This document shows positions 7,157 to 15,864 of a stretch of DNA of 32,226 bases, in pieces; positions within the stretch are counted from its first letter, which is position 1, and each line of letters starts with the position of its first letter. The notes beneath the pieces are model-generated. The model did no database searches. It was not told the DNA's origin and saw only the letters and a program-made list of their open reading frames with translations. A program made the translations under genes and the position numbers. Location of the stretch: NCBI GenBank assembly GCA_001515985.1, contig LOET01000115.1, forward strand, positions 1-32,226, given 5' to 3'. The DNA is from Sphingomonadales bacterium BRH_c3. Its GTDB lineage: Bacteria; Pseudomonadota; Alphaproteobacteria; Sphingomonadales; Sphingomonadaceae.

Positions 7157-8583
7157 ACAAGGCAGCCCAACCACTCCCCATGCGGATCAAGCTGGCCAAC
7201 GGGTTCGGCTCGGTCGCCTTCGGGGTCAAGGACAACGGTTTTTCCGTATTCCTGCTCACCTTCTACAATCTGGTCCTGGGGATGGAGGCCTGGCTGGTCA
7301 GCGTCGCGCTGGTCACCGCCTTGCTGGTCGACGCCTTCGTTGATCCCTTGCTGGGCAATCTTTCCGACCGCACCTACACGCGTTGGGGACGGCGCCTGCC
7401 GTGGCTTTACATCGCACCTATCCCACTGGGCATTGCCTGGTATTTCCTGTGGTCCCCGCCGGTCGACGGACCGCCCAGTTTCTGGCTCCTGCTGGGCATG
7501 GCAATCTTGATCCGGCTGTTGCTGTCAGCCTGCGAAGTGCCGTCGGTCGCGCTCGTGCCAGAGCTGACGCGCGACTATGACGAGCGCACAACGCTGTTTC
7601 GCTATCGCTATCTGTTCGGTTGGACCGGCGGGCTGGCGATCCTGTTCCTCGCCTACAACGTGTTCCTGCGCGACGGATTGCTCAACCGTGACGGCTATGT
7701 GCTTTACGGCGTGGTAGGCGCTGCCATGATCGTTATCACGACGCTGGTTTCCGCAGTTGGGCAGCACAGCCGCGTGGCGCATTACCCGGACAGCCGGCCG
7801 CCCCCGTTTTCGTGGCGCGGCGCATTTGCCGAGATCAAGGAGGCCTTTGCCGAGCGCGCTTTCCTGATCCTCTCGGCCGGCGCCGTGGCAGCCTATGTCA
7901 GCCAGGGGATGACCTTCGCGCTGTCGAACTATCTCTATTACTTCGTCTGGGAATTCGACGAATCCGCCCTGGCAATCTACCCCTTCATCCTGTTCGCCAG
8001 CGTGGTGATTGTATTCCTCACGCTCAGCGGATTGCACCGCCGCTTCGGCAAGGCAAAAGTCGCCACTGTCACCACGATGCTTTCAATGGCTTCCTGGCTA
8101 ACGCCCTACGGGCTGCGCCTGCTGGGGCTTTGGCCGGAAGTCGGCAGCGATATTTCCACCGCTTTGCTGTTCGCATTCGTGCTGGTCAGTAACACCTTTG
8201 GCGTGATGGTGATGGTGTCCGCATCGTCGATGGTCGCCGAAATCGTCGAAGCGTTCGAGGAGAAGACCGGACGGCGCGCCGAAGGGTCATTCTACTCAGG
8301 CAACTGGTTTATGCAGAAATGTGCAACCGGACTGGGAATTCTGGCGGCCGGGCTGATCGTTTCGCTTTCCGGCCTGCCAAGCAACGCACAACCGGGTGCG
8401 GTCGCGGCCCCCATTATCGATAGCCTGATTGTACAATATTGCTTGGTGGTTACTATCGCCGGGCTGATATCGGCCTTCTGGTTGGCACGTTTCCCGATTG
8501 CCAGGGAGGATCACGAGGCCAGGCTTGCCGCACTGGATTCGGCTGCGCGTGCAGACCCCGATGCCCATGCCCTGATGCCGTGA
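7153..8583 (+). CDS. MFS transporter, GPH/MFS_2 type
   Basis: This 476-residue protein has about 12 hydrophobic segments and the family motif after the second helix (DPLLGNLSDRTYTRWGRRLPW, here split by a helix end). That motif is typical of the glycoside-pentoside-hexuronide:cation symporter group (MFS_2). Members import sugars by Na+ or H+ symport, but in sphingomonads similar genes also lie in aromatic and steroid catabolic clusters. It is translationally coupled to the upstream SDR gene. Here it most likely moves the cluster's substrate or a conjugate across the inner membrane. That is inferred from position only. Confidence 0.85.
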   Translation: MNKAAQPLPMRIKLANGFGSVAFGVKDNGFSVFLLTFYNLVLGMEAWLVSVALVTALLVDAFVDPLLGNLSDRTYTRWGRRLPWLYIAPIPLGIAWYFLWSPPVDGPPSFWLLLGMAILIRLLLSACEVPSVALVPELTRDYDERTTLFRYRYLFGWTGGLAILFLAYNVFLRDGLLNRDGYVLYGVVGAAMIVITTLVSAVGQHSRVAHYPDSRPPPFSWRGAFAEIKEAFAERAFLILSAGAVAAYVSQGMTFALSNYLYYFVWEFDESALAIYPFILFASVVIVFLTLSGLHRRFGKAKVATVTTMLSMASWLTPYGLRLLGLWPEVGSDISTALLFAFVLVSNTFGVMVMVSASSMVAEIVEAFEEKTGRRAEGSFYSGNWFMQKCATGLGILAAGLIVSLSGLPSNAQPGAVAAPIIDSLIVQYCLVVTIAGLISAFWLARFPIAREDHEARLAALDSAARADPDAHALMP

Positions 8584-8681
8584 GCCGCCATAAATGAGAG
8601 CTTGGCGCGGTCCCGAGGGCGTGCCACGATCAACCACAAGATTCGATCACTGAATCATCTGACACACAGGAGAACGCACCC

Positions 8682-10019
8682 ATGGATTTCGAACCTACCG
8701 AACGGCAGCAATACTGGCGCGACCGGGTGCGCGACTTCATTGAAAGCCACGTCCGCCCCGCAGTTCCGACCTACAAGGCGCAGGATGCAGAGGGCGATCG
8801 CTGGAAGGTGATCCCGGTGCTGGAGGAGCTCAAGGCTAAAGCGAAGGCCGACGGCATCTGGAACCTGTTCATGCCGCCGCGCAATGACAGCCACCACCAC
8901 GTCGATGATACTTTCGAGTTCGAAGGCCCGGGCCTGACCAATCTCGAATATGCCCTTTGTGCCGAGGAAATGGGCCGTATCGGGTTTGCCAGCGAAGTGT
9001 TCAATTGCTCCGCGCCTGACACCGGCAATATGGAAGTGTTCCACCGCTATGGCACGCGCGAACAGAAGGAAGAATGGCTGAAGCCGATCATGAACGGCGA
9101 AATCCGTTCGGCCTTCCTCATGACCGAACCCTTCACTGCTTCATCCGACGCGACCAATATCGAAACCCGTATCGAGCGCGATGGTGACGAATATGTGATC
9201 AACGGCCGCAAGTGGTGGTCGTCCGGCCTCGGCGATCCGCGCTGCAAGATCGCGATCGTGATGGGCAAGACCGATTTCAGTGCCGGCCGCCATGCCGCGC
9301 AATCGATGCTGCTGATGCCGATCGACACTCCTGGCGTGAACATCCTGCGCCATTTGCCCGTGTTCGGCTATGACGATGCGCCGCATGGGCACATGGAAGT
9401 CGAGCTGAAGGACGTGCGCGTGCCGGTCACCAATATGCTGCTGGGAGAAGGGCGCGGCTTCGAGATCGCGCAGGGCCGGCTTGGCCCGGGCCGCATCCAT
9501 CACTGCATGCGCACCATCGGCGTGGCAGAGGAAGCACTCGCCAAGATGTGCCGCCGCCTGCAGGAGCGCGAAGCCTTCGGCAAGCCGATCTACAAGCATT
9601 CGGTGTGGGAAGAGCGCGTGGCGCGCGCGCGCATCGATATCGACATGACCCGCCTGCTCTGCCTCAAGGCTGCCGACATGATGGACAAGGTCGGCAACAA
9701 GAGCGCCAAGCAGGAAATTGCCATGATCAAGGTGCAGGCCCCGAACATGGCATTGAAGATCATCGACGATGCGATCCAGGCCCATGGCGGCGGCGGCGTG
9801 TCGGATGATTATGGCCTGGCCAATGCCTATGCCCACCAACGCACCCTGCGGTTGGCTGATGGCCCGGACGAGGTGCACGCACGTTCCATCGCGCGGATGG
9901 AATTCGCCAAGCACATGCCCCAGCCGGGGCCGACCGCCAACGCGCTGCGCGATGGCAAGGGGCCGAGCATGGGCGGCGACGATCGCCTCAGTTCGGGCGA
10001 TATGGGCGTGGCGCGCTAA
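8682..10019 (+). CDS. Acyl-CoA dehydrogenase of the ACAD10/ACAD11 type
   Basis: The 445-residue protein is longer than ordinary acyl-CoA dehydrogenases. It has MTEP..ASSDATN in the middle, R-E-A-F-G at 296-300, [13 protein letters not shown] near 368 and LADGPDEVH ending at 399. The GVS.D...A...[13 protein letters not shown] pattern is that of the C-terminal half of ACAD10/ACAD11 and related bacterial enzymes. Asp376 takes the place of the catalytic Glu. In that family the enzyme acts on 4-phosphoacyl-CoAs made by a linked kinase. A matching kinase gene lies two genes downstream. AGGAGA precedes the ATG; a 98-nt gap separates it from the transporter. The substrate is unknown. Confidence 0.87.
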   Translation: MDFEPTERQQYWRDRVRDFIESHVRPAVPTYKAQDAEGDRWKVIPVLEELKAKAKADGIWNLFMPPRNDSHHHVDDTFEFEGPGLTNLEYALCAEEMGRIGFASEVFNCSAPDTGNMEVFHRYGTREQKEEWLKPIMNGEIRSAFLMTEPFTASSDATNIETRIERDGDEYVINGRKWWSSGLGDPRCKIAIVMGKTDFSAGRHAAQSMLLMPIDTPGVNILRHLPVFGYDDAPHGHMEVELKDVRVPVTNMLLGEGRGFEIAQGRLGPGRIHHCMRTIGVAEEALAKMCRRLQEREAFGKPIYKHSVWEERVARARIDIDMTRLLCLKAADMMDKVGNKSAKQEIAMIKVQAPNMALKIIDDAIQAHGGGGVSDDYGLANAYAHQRTLRLADGPDEVHARSIARMEFAKHMPQPGPTANALRDGKGPSMGGDDRLSSGDMGVAR

Positions 10020-10040
10020 GGCCAGGCAGGGAGAGAGACT

Positions 10041-11129
10041 TTGACAAAGGCAGCCATTCTCGAAACGCCCGGAAAGGGCCTGGTCATCGGCGAAGTCGAG
10101 ATCGCCGATCCAGGGCCGCATGAAGTGCTGATTGACACCAAGGCCTGCGGGCTGTGCCATTCGGACCTGCACTTTATCGAAGGCACCTATCCGCACCCGC
10201 TTCCGGCCATTCCCGGCCATGAGGCAGCGGGCGTGGTGCGCGCGGTGGGCAGCGAAGTGAAAACGGTGAAGCCGGGCGACCATGTTGTTTCCTGTCTTTC
10301 CGCATTTTGTGGACACTGCGAGTTTTGTGTGACCGGGCGCATGGCACTGTGCCTGGGCGCGGATACGCGGCGCAGCGCCGATGGGGCACCACGCATTACC
10401 CGCGCCGATGGCTCAACCGTCAACCAGATGCTCAACCTCTCGGCCTTCAGCGAACAGATGCTGATCCACGAGCACGCCTGCGTTTCAATCGACAAGGATA
10501 TGCCGCTGGATCGCGCCGCCATTCTCGGCTGCGCGGTGACGACTGGTGCGGGCACGATCTTCAATGCCTGTTCGGTGGTTCCGGGTGAAAGCGTGGCGGT
10601 AATCGGTTGTGGCGGTGTCGGCCTTGCAGCAATCAATGCCGCCAAGATCGCCGGGGCAGGGCAGGTCATTGCAGTCGATCCGGTGCCGGAAAAGCGCGAA
10701 CTTGCCATGGTACTGGGTGCAACCCACACCGTCGATGCCAAGGCCAGCGATGCGGCGCAGCAAATCATCGCGATCTCGAAGGGCGGGGTGCACCATGCCA
10801 TCGAAGCCGTCGGACGGCAGGCCTCTGCGGATCTATCGGTGGCGTGCCTGCGGCGCGGCGGCACGGCCACGATCCTCGGCATGATGCCGCTCGACTGCAA
10901 GGTGGGCCTTGGCGCGCTTGACCTGCTTTCGGGCAAGAAACTGCAGGGGGCGATCATGGGGATGAACCATTTCCCGGTCGATCTTCCTCGCCTGGTCGAT
11001 TTCTATCTGCGCGGGCTGCTGGACCTCGACACGATCATCGCTGAACGAATTCCGCTGGAACGCATCAACGAAGGATTTGAAAAGATGAAGGGCGGCCATT
11101 CGGCGCGCAGCGTGGTGGTGTTCGACTGA
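10041..11129 (+). CDS. Zinc-dependent alcohol dehydrogenase (MDR family)
   Basis: The 362-residue protein carries the catalytic zinc ligands Cys36 and His60 (GHEAAG), structural zinc cysteines at 90, 93, 96 and 104, and a Rossmann motif GCGGVGLAA followed by AVD, pointing to NAD(H). It resembles class III-like and mycobacterial-type Zn alcohol dehydrogenases that oxidise primary alcohols. The start is TTG 10041 behind GGGAGAGA; no better ATG is available without losing the first strand. It ends in a TGATG overlap with the kinase-like gene, so the two are coupled. It could oxidise an alcohol side chain before CoA activation. Confidence 0.88.
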   Translation: MTKAAILETPGKGLVIGEVEIADPGPHEVLIDTKACGLCHSDLHFIEGTYPHPLPAIPGHEAAGVVRAVGSEVKTVKPGDHVVSCLSAFCGHCEFCVTGRMALCLGADTRRSADGAPRITRADGSTVNQMLNLSAFSEQMLIHEHACVSIDKDMPLDRAAILGCAVTTGAGTIFNACSVVPGESVAVIGCGGVGLAAINAAKIAGAGQVIAVDPVPEKRELAMVLGATHTVDAKASDAAQQIIAISKGGVHHAIEAVGRQASADLSVACLRRGGTATILGMMPLDCKVGLGALDLLSGKKLQGAIMGMNHFPVDLPRLVDFYLRGLLDLDTIIAERIPLERINEGFEKMKGGHSARSVVVFD

Positions 11130-12211
11130 TGGCCGACGAGCAGCCAATTGATTTTGACAAGGAAATGGTCGGTACCATCGAGGTGCCGGAGCAGGATCAG
11201 CTTGATCTTGAGCGTTTGAGCGCTTGGTTCGAAGCCAATGTCGATGGCTATGCAGGGCCGATGAGTTACACCAAGTTCAAGGGCGGGCAATCCAACCCGA
11301 CCTACCGGATCGACACACCGGGCGCATCTTACGTGTTGCGGCGCCAGCCATTCGGCAAGCTGCTGCCGTCAGCTCATGCCGTTGACCGCGAATATGCGGC
11401 AATGACCGGGCTTTATCCCACGGGTTTCCCGGTGCCGCGCACCTTCGGCCTGTGCGAGGATCCGGACGTTATCGGTTCCAAGTTCTTCGTGATGAGCATG
11501 GCCGATGGACGAAGCCTCTGGAACGGTGCGCTGCCGAGTTGCTCGCGGGACGATCGACGCGAGATCTACCATTCGCTGATCGACACCATTGCCGACCTTC
11601 ACCTCAAGGATCCTGAGGCGATCGGTCTTGGCGATTACGGCAAACCGACCGATTATTGCGCGCGCCAGATCAACCGCTGGACCAAGCAATACAAGCTTTC
11701 CGAAACCGAGCATCAACCCAAGATGGAACGGCTGATCGAATGGTTGCCCGAAACCATTCCGCCGCAGCACAATTCCAGCGTCGTGCATGGCGATTACCGG
11801 CTGGACAATGTGATCTTCCACAAGACAGAGAACCGCGTCATTGCGGTGCTCGACTGGGAGCTATCGACGCTGGGCGATCCGATTGCCGATTTCAGCTATC
11901 TCATGCTCAACTGGCACAACCCGGCCGATGGCCGTGCGGGCCTGCTGGGCCTCGATCTCGACGAACTCGGCATCCCCTCGCAGGAGGAGGCGGTGGAACG
12001 TTATGTGGCGCGCACCGGCTACCCTGTGCCGCCAATGGACTGGTATTTCGCCTACAATCTGTTCCGGCTGGCGGGGATCATGCAGGGGATCAAGAAACGC
12101 GTGATCGATGGCACCGCCTCATCTGCGCATGCCAGGCAAATGAGCGAACGAGTGACCCCGCTGATCGAGCGGGCATACGAGTTCGCGCTGGCAGCGGGCA
12201 TGCCTGAATAA
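11129..12211 (+). CDS. Phosphotransferase of the ACAD10/11 kinase-domain type
   Basis: The 360-residue protein belongs to the aminoglycoside phosphotransferase-like (APH) family. The catalytic loop is HGDYRLDN at 220-227 (Asp222, Asn227), and the metal-binding Asp242 is in VLDWELSTLGDP. The N-lobe has FKGGQSNPTYR, the nucleotide loop. V-I-A-V-L-D-W-E-L-S-T is shared with the kinase domain of mammalian ACAD10/11 and with bacterial kinases that phosphorylate 4-hydroxyacyl-CoAs. With the ACAD10/11-like dehydrogenase at 8682 it forms the split version of that two-domain enzyme. Antibiotic resistance is unlikely given this context. It is coupled to the alcohol dehydrogenase by TGATG. Confidence 0.87.
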   Translation: MADEQPIDFDKEMVGTIEVPEQDQLDLERLSAWFEANVDGYAGPMSYTKFKGGQSNPTYRIDTPGASYVLRRQPFGKLLPSAHAVDREYAAMTGLYPTGFPVPRTFGLCEDPDVIGSKFFVMSMADGRSLWNGALPSCSRDDRREIYHSLIDTIADLHLKDPEAIGLGDYGKPTDYCARQINRWTKQYKLSETEHQPKMERLIEWLPETIPPQHNSSVVHGDYRLDNVIFHKTENRVIAVLDWELSTLGDPIADFSYLMLNWHNPADGRAGLLGLDLDELGIPSQEEAVERYVARTGYPVPPMDWYFAYNLFRLAGIMQGIKKRVIDGTASSAHARQMSERVTPLIERAYEFALAAGMPE

Positions 12212-12227
12212 ACCCGGCAATTCGGCG

Positions 12228-14624
12228 TCAGAAATCGGCGCTGAAGCTGATCATGGCGCCCAGATCGGCAGGATGATCGGCATAGTGCCCCGGTTCGTGG
12301 CGATAGAACAGGCTGGCAGCACCTCTGCCCGATAGCAGCGGGCCTTGCCAGGCGAGCTCGCCCACTATTTCGCGGCCTTGCGGCGCAAGTGACAGGCGTT
12401 GCAGGGCAAAGCTGGCAGTTTCACTGGCATAGTCGTAGCTGGCGGGCAGGTAGAGGCTGAGCCCGCCGCTCTCCACCCGCAACGGCTGGCTGACCCGTAA
12501 CCCCAGCGTGTCACCGCGCGCGATCGCACCGCTGCGCGTTAGGTCGAACGCCCAGGCCCGGCTGGCAAAGCCAGAGCCGCGGGCAATTACGTCGCCATGC
12601 TGCGGCCGGGTGAAGCCAAGCCTCGTTTCGCCGCCCAAAGTCCAGCCGGGGCCCACTTGCCAGCGTCCGCCACTATCGATGAAGATCGTGTCTGCCCCGC
12701 CTTGCACCACTGCCGGATGGAACCTTGCGCCCAGCACGCTGCGCTCTTCGCGAAGCCAGCTCATCCCCAGGGTCGCGGCCAGCGCACCGAAATCACGGTC
12801 GAGCGCGAGCCCGAAGTTTTGCGTCGGGAAACGCTCGCGCGGGCGGTAGATCGCTTCCTCGAACCTCGGCGCGTAACCAAGGCGCGCGTCTCCGCTCTCG
12901 GCATGGAAAGTCACCCCCCACGGCCCCAGTTCATGACGCAGCGCCAGCGCCGCCGTTGCGGCCTGATAGAAGCCCGCATCGCTGCGTGTGCCGGGAGCGA
13001 TACGAAACGCGGCTGCCGATCGTCCCTGTATCTGCGCCACCAGCCCATCTGCACCCTGGGCAAAGGCAATGCCCAGCTGGGTGCCCGGTGCGATGCGCGT
13101 TGCCACCCGCGCCGCCAGCACCTTGGCGCGCTCAGCCTCGTCAGCCGTCAATTGTAACGGCCCGGACCATTCGAGCCCGGCGGCACGCGGACCGTCACCG
13201 ATATGGAAGGCCAGCACAGTTTCCCTGCTGCCCGCAACGATATGCCTTCCCTGCCGTTCTACGGCTCCCCTCAGCCGCGGGACCACGCTCGACCCGGCAA
13301 TGCCTGCGGCCAGATCGAAGCCGTAGGCCCGGTCATATTTGTCGGTGACGATCGTTGCCAGGCTTTGTCCGCCCAGCGCGTCCCCCATCGCGGGTGAGGC
13401 AATTGCAATCCGGTCGCTCAGCCCCATGGCGGTCTGCTGGCCCGCCAGCGTGGTTGTGCCAGCCGGTGCAATCGCGCGCGCAATATCCAGGATTCCCCGC
13501 CCGAACAGCGCATCGGTGCCGGTCGCCCCGGCATCCACCGCGCTATCGAGCAGTATCTCCACAATCTCGGCGCCGGTAAGATTGGGGAATGCCTGCGCCA
13601 GCAGGGCAACCGCGCCCGCCACTTGCGGGGCGGAAAAGCTGGTGCCTGAAAACAGGGTCACGAATTGCTGGCCGTTGATGTTCTCGACGAATAGCTGCCC
13701 GTCCTGGTAGACGCAGCAAATCCGCTCTCCGCGCGCTGTCAGAAAAGAGGCCTGCGCAATTCCCGCGCGATTGCTGAAATCGGACAATTGGCCATTGGCG
13801 TCAATCGAGCCGACTATGATGACATTCCCTCCGCCCGCCTGGAGCAGGCTGGCGGCAAAGGGATCTGGCTGGTCAGGATCGATCGCAGGGTCGCTCCCGT
13901 CGCCGGAATTGCCCGCCGAAACCACAATCACCACTCCCGCACTGGCGGCGCGCGCTATAGCATCGAGCAGGATTTGCGATGCGGCCCCGCCACCAAGGCT
14001 GAGGTTTACCACGGCGGCGCCATTAGCGACTGCCAGATCGACACCTGCTGCAATCGCGCTGTCGACAAACTGGCATCCCAGCGATGGGTCCTGCGGCGTG
14101 TCGGCGGTGCAGCTGCCCGGCTCGTCGGCCCTAAGGGCCAGTACCTGTGCATCGAAGGCGATGCCCAATATGCCTGTATTATCACGCGCGGCGGCTGCGA
14201 CCATGGCAACATTGGTGCCGTGGTCATCGATACCATCAATGCCGCGATTGCCCGCTACATCGGTGGAGGCGGGGTGAATGCGCCCGGCGAATTCGGGGCT
14301 GTCACTGTCAATCCCGCTGTCAACGATTGCGATTATCGACCCTTGGCCGGTGATCCCGCCTTCCCATGCCGTAATGGCATTGTGAAAGGCGGGCCCGTCG
14401 GAATCGCGCAATTCCTGGGTATTGAAGCTGGTTGGCGTTGGCGTTGGCGTTGGCGTGGGAGTTGGCGTGGGGGCCGGAGCGGGCGCCGGTGTGGGGGTGA
14501 GCGGCGGGGGTGTGCTTATGGGACCAGGGCTGCTGCCACCACCGCACGCGGCCAGCAGCGCGGCAGCAGAAATTGCACCCAATCGGTGCGGACCGAAACG
14601 GCAAAACGAAGCGAGCACAGGCAT
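12228..14624 (-). CDS. Surface S8 (subtilisin-like) protease with lipobox and autotransporter barrel
   Basis: This 798-residue protein has a signal sequence with lipobox LAAC (Cys27), then a Pro/Thr linker (about 38-66). The subtilisin domain follows: Asp102 (IVDSGID), His135 (DDHGT), Asn239 (SAGNSG) and Ser329 (SGTSFSAP). After about residue 380 the sequence becomes beta-rich, with alternating hydrophobic and polar residues, and ends in ISFSADF; a terminal Phe is typical of outer-membrane barrels. It is therefore an autotransporter-like protease, probably displayed on the cell surface. A lipobox on an autotransporter passenger is uncommon. It may process surface proteins or degrade external ones. 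The linker is encoded by a hexamer repeat. Confidence 0.87.
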   Translation of the reverse strand: MPVLASFCRFGPHRLGAISAAALLAACGGGSSPGPISTPPPLTPTPAPAPAPTPTPTPTPTPTPTSFNTQELRDSDGPAFHNAITAWEGGITGQGSIIAIVDSGIDSDSPEFAGRIHPASTDVAGNRGIDGIDDHGTNVAMVAAAARDNTGILGIAFDAQVLALRADEPGSCTADTPQDPSLGCQFVDSAIAAGVDLAVANGAAVVNLSLGGGAASQILLDAIARAASAGVVIVVSAGNSGDGSDPAIDPDQPDPFAASLLQAGGGNVIIVGSIDANGQLSDFSNRAGIAQASFLTARGERICCVYQDGQLFVENINGQQFVTLFSGTSFSAPQVAGAVALLAQAFPNLTGAEIVEILLDSAVDAGATGTDALFGRGILDIARAIAPAGTTTLAGQQTAMGLSDRIAIASPAMGDALGGQSLATIVTDKYDRAYGFDLAAGIAGSSVVPRLRGAVERQGRHIVAGSRETVLAFHIGDGPRAAGLEWSGPLQLTADEAERAKVLAARVATRIAPGTQLGIAFAQGADGLVAQIQGRSAAAFRIAPGTRSDAGFYQAATAALALRHELGPWGVTFHAESGDARLGYAPRFEEAIYRPRERFPTQNFGLALDRDFGALAATLGMSWLREERSVLGARFHPAVVQGGADTIFIDSGGRWQVGPGWTLGGETRLGFTRPQHGDVIARGSGFASRAWAFDLTRSGAIARGDTLGLRVSQPLRVESGGLSLYLPASYDYASETASFALQRLSLAPQGREIVGELAWQGPLLSGRGAASLFYRHEPGHYADHPADLGAMISFSADF
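14431..14472. repeat. GTTGGC hexamer repeat encoding a Pro-Thr linker
   Basis: GTTGGC occurs four times in tandem (14431-14454), followed by three variant units. Read on the minus strand it codes for Pro-Thr dipeptides of the S8 protease linker. Gain or loss of one unit keeps the frame and changes only linker length. Confidence 0.85.
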
Positions 14625-14670
14625 TATGCGACCTTCCTAACCCTGCCCCTGCAAATGCCAAGTTTAGGCC

Positions 14671-14698
14671 TTGGGTTATCGTGAGAGCAAGATATTCT
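14671..14698 (+). promoter_or_regulatory. Candidate dapD promoter
   Basis: TTGGGT (14671-14676) and TATTCT (14693-14698) are 16 nt apart in the divergent spacer, about 80 nt upstream of dapD. Found by eye. Confidence 0.35.
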
Positions 14699-14780
14699 AC
14701 GCGCCTCGGCACTTGCCGCCACCTGAGCCCCCCGCTAGCAGCGCGAGACGAACCCAATTCTGCCCGTGGAGTGCCCCAGT

Positions 14781-15620
14781 ATGTCCAGCGAACTCGTCAA
14801 TGCCATCGAAGAAGCGTGGGAACGCCGCAGCGAGGTCACCCCGGCGGACCAGGATCTCCGCAAGGTGGTGGAAGAGGCGATCGGCATGCTCGACAGCGGT
14901 GCTGCCCGGGTGGCCGAACCTGACGGCGAGGGCGGGTGGAAAGTAAATCAGTGGCTCAAGCAGGCAGTGCTGCTGTCATTCCGGCTTAGCCATAACCGCA
15001 TCATGGAGGGCGGCTCTGCCGGCGAGGCCGCCTATGACAAGGTGCCGAACAAATTTGCCGGTTGGGGCGATAATCGCTTCAGCGAAGCCGGTTTCCGGGT
15101 TGTGCCAGGTGCGGTGGTGCGGCGCGGCAGTTTCATCGGCAAGGGCGTGGTGCTGATGCCCAGCTTCGTCAATATCGGCGCCTATGTCGATGAAGGCACA
15201 ATGGTCGATACATGGGCCACGGTCGGTTCCTGCGCGCAGATCGGTAAGAACGTGCATATTTCGGGTGGTGCCGGGATCGGCGGCGTGCTTGAACCTTTGC
15301 AGGCAGGGCCGGTGGTGATCGGCGACGGCGCCTTCATAGGGGCGCGTGCGGAAGTGGCCGAAGGCGTGCGCGTGGGCGAAGGCGCGGTGCTTTCGATGGG
15401 GGTTTACCTCGGCGCATCAACCAAGATCATCGATCGTGAAAGCGGCAAGATTTACCGCGGCGAAGTACCCCCTTATGCCGTGGTCGTTCCGGGTGCGTTG
15501 CCGGGCAAGCCGCTGGCCGATGGCAGCCCCGGCCCCTCGCTTTATTGTGCGGTAATTGTTAAGACTGTGGACGCACAAACCCGCGCCAAAACAGGGATCA
15601 ACGAACTGCTGCGGGATTGA
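14781..15620 (+). CDS. dapD: 2,3,4,5-tetrahydropyridine-2,6-dicarboxylate N-succinyltransferase
   Basis: The 279-residue enzyme transfers succinyl from succinyl-CoA to tetrahydrodipicolinate in the diaminopimelate/lysine pathway. The N-terminal helical domain is followed, from about residue 105, by the left-handed beta-helix of hexapeptide repeats ([11 protein letters not shown], then [20 protein letters not shown]). The family signature [11 protein letters not shown] and a C-terminal CAVIVKTVD strand are present. GGAG eight nt before ATG 14781 decides the start over an upstream GTG. Its length is that of the family. No other dap gene is in the window; it stands alone, divergent from the S8 protease. 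Confidence 0.96.
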   Translation: MSSELVNAIEEAWERRSEVTPADQDLRKVVEEAIGMLDSGAARVAEPDGEGGWKVNQWLKQAVLLSFRLSHNRIMEGGSAGEAAYDKVPNKFAGWGDNRFSEAGFRVVPGAVVRRGSFIGKGVVLMPSFVNIGAYVDEGTMVDTWATVGSCAQIGKNVHISGGAGIGGVLEPLQAGPVVIGDGAFIGARAEVAEGVRVGEGAVLSMGVYLGASTKIIDRESGKIYRGEVPPYAVVVPGALPGKPLADGSPGPSLYCAVIVKTVDAQTRAKTGINELLRD

Positions 15621-15651
15621 ACCAGACGATAGAGCTCAGGAACAATCCCGC
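15611..15651 (+). terminator. Inverted repeat spanning the dapD stop codon
   Basis: GCGGGATTG (15611-15619) and CAATCCCGC (15643-15651) are a perfect 9-bp inverted repeat with a 23-nt loop. The left arm contains the last codons of dapD. No T-run follows, so it could be a weak terminator, an attenuator or a stabilising 3' structure. Confidence 0.35.
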
Positions 15652-15708
15652 TCACCATCCGTAACCAAACGTGCCATTTGTACGAATTACGGGAAGTGGG
15701 AGAAGACA

Positions 15709-15861
15709 ATGGAAAACAGAGACGGTAAAGTCCACATTGAGGATGACGAAGCCCGCGCTGCCGTGGGCAATACGGGTTTGCGCTGGGTTCTGGGCATCGG
15801 CCTGACTTTGGCAATCATCGCCATGACGCTGGTCTGGATTATTCCGGCGTTGACTGACTGA
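15709..15861 (+). CDS. 50-residue single-span membrane protein
   Basis: A short gene with GGGAGAAGA directly before ATG 15709 encodes an acidic, charged N-terminus of about 23 residues and one transmembrane helix (roughly 25-46, VLGIGLTLAIIAMTLVW). The positive-inside rule does not settle orientation. The stop is three bases from the end of the convergent M19 gene. I do not recognise a family; the strong ribosome-binding site and clear helix make it likely to be real. Confidence 0.6.
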   Translation: MENRDGKVHIEDDEARAAVGNTGLRWVLGIGLTLAIIAMTLVWIIPALTD

Positions 15862-15864
15862 ACG

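Noticed and set aside
9141..10316. 391-codon minus-strand frame across the third acyl-CoA dehydrogenase and the alcohol dehydrogenase start
   Set aside because: It is antisense to two well-supported genes, crosses their junction and has no recognisable domain.
11129..12211. Aminoglycoside resistance gene
   Set aside because: The APH fold is present, but the motifs and neighbours match the acyl-CoA-linked ACAD10/11 kinase type.
14431..14500. CRISPR-like or phase-variable repeat
   Set aside because: The units are six bases without spacers and stay in frame, so they encode a linker and cannot switch the gene off.
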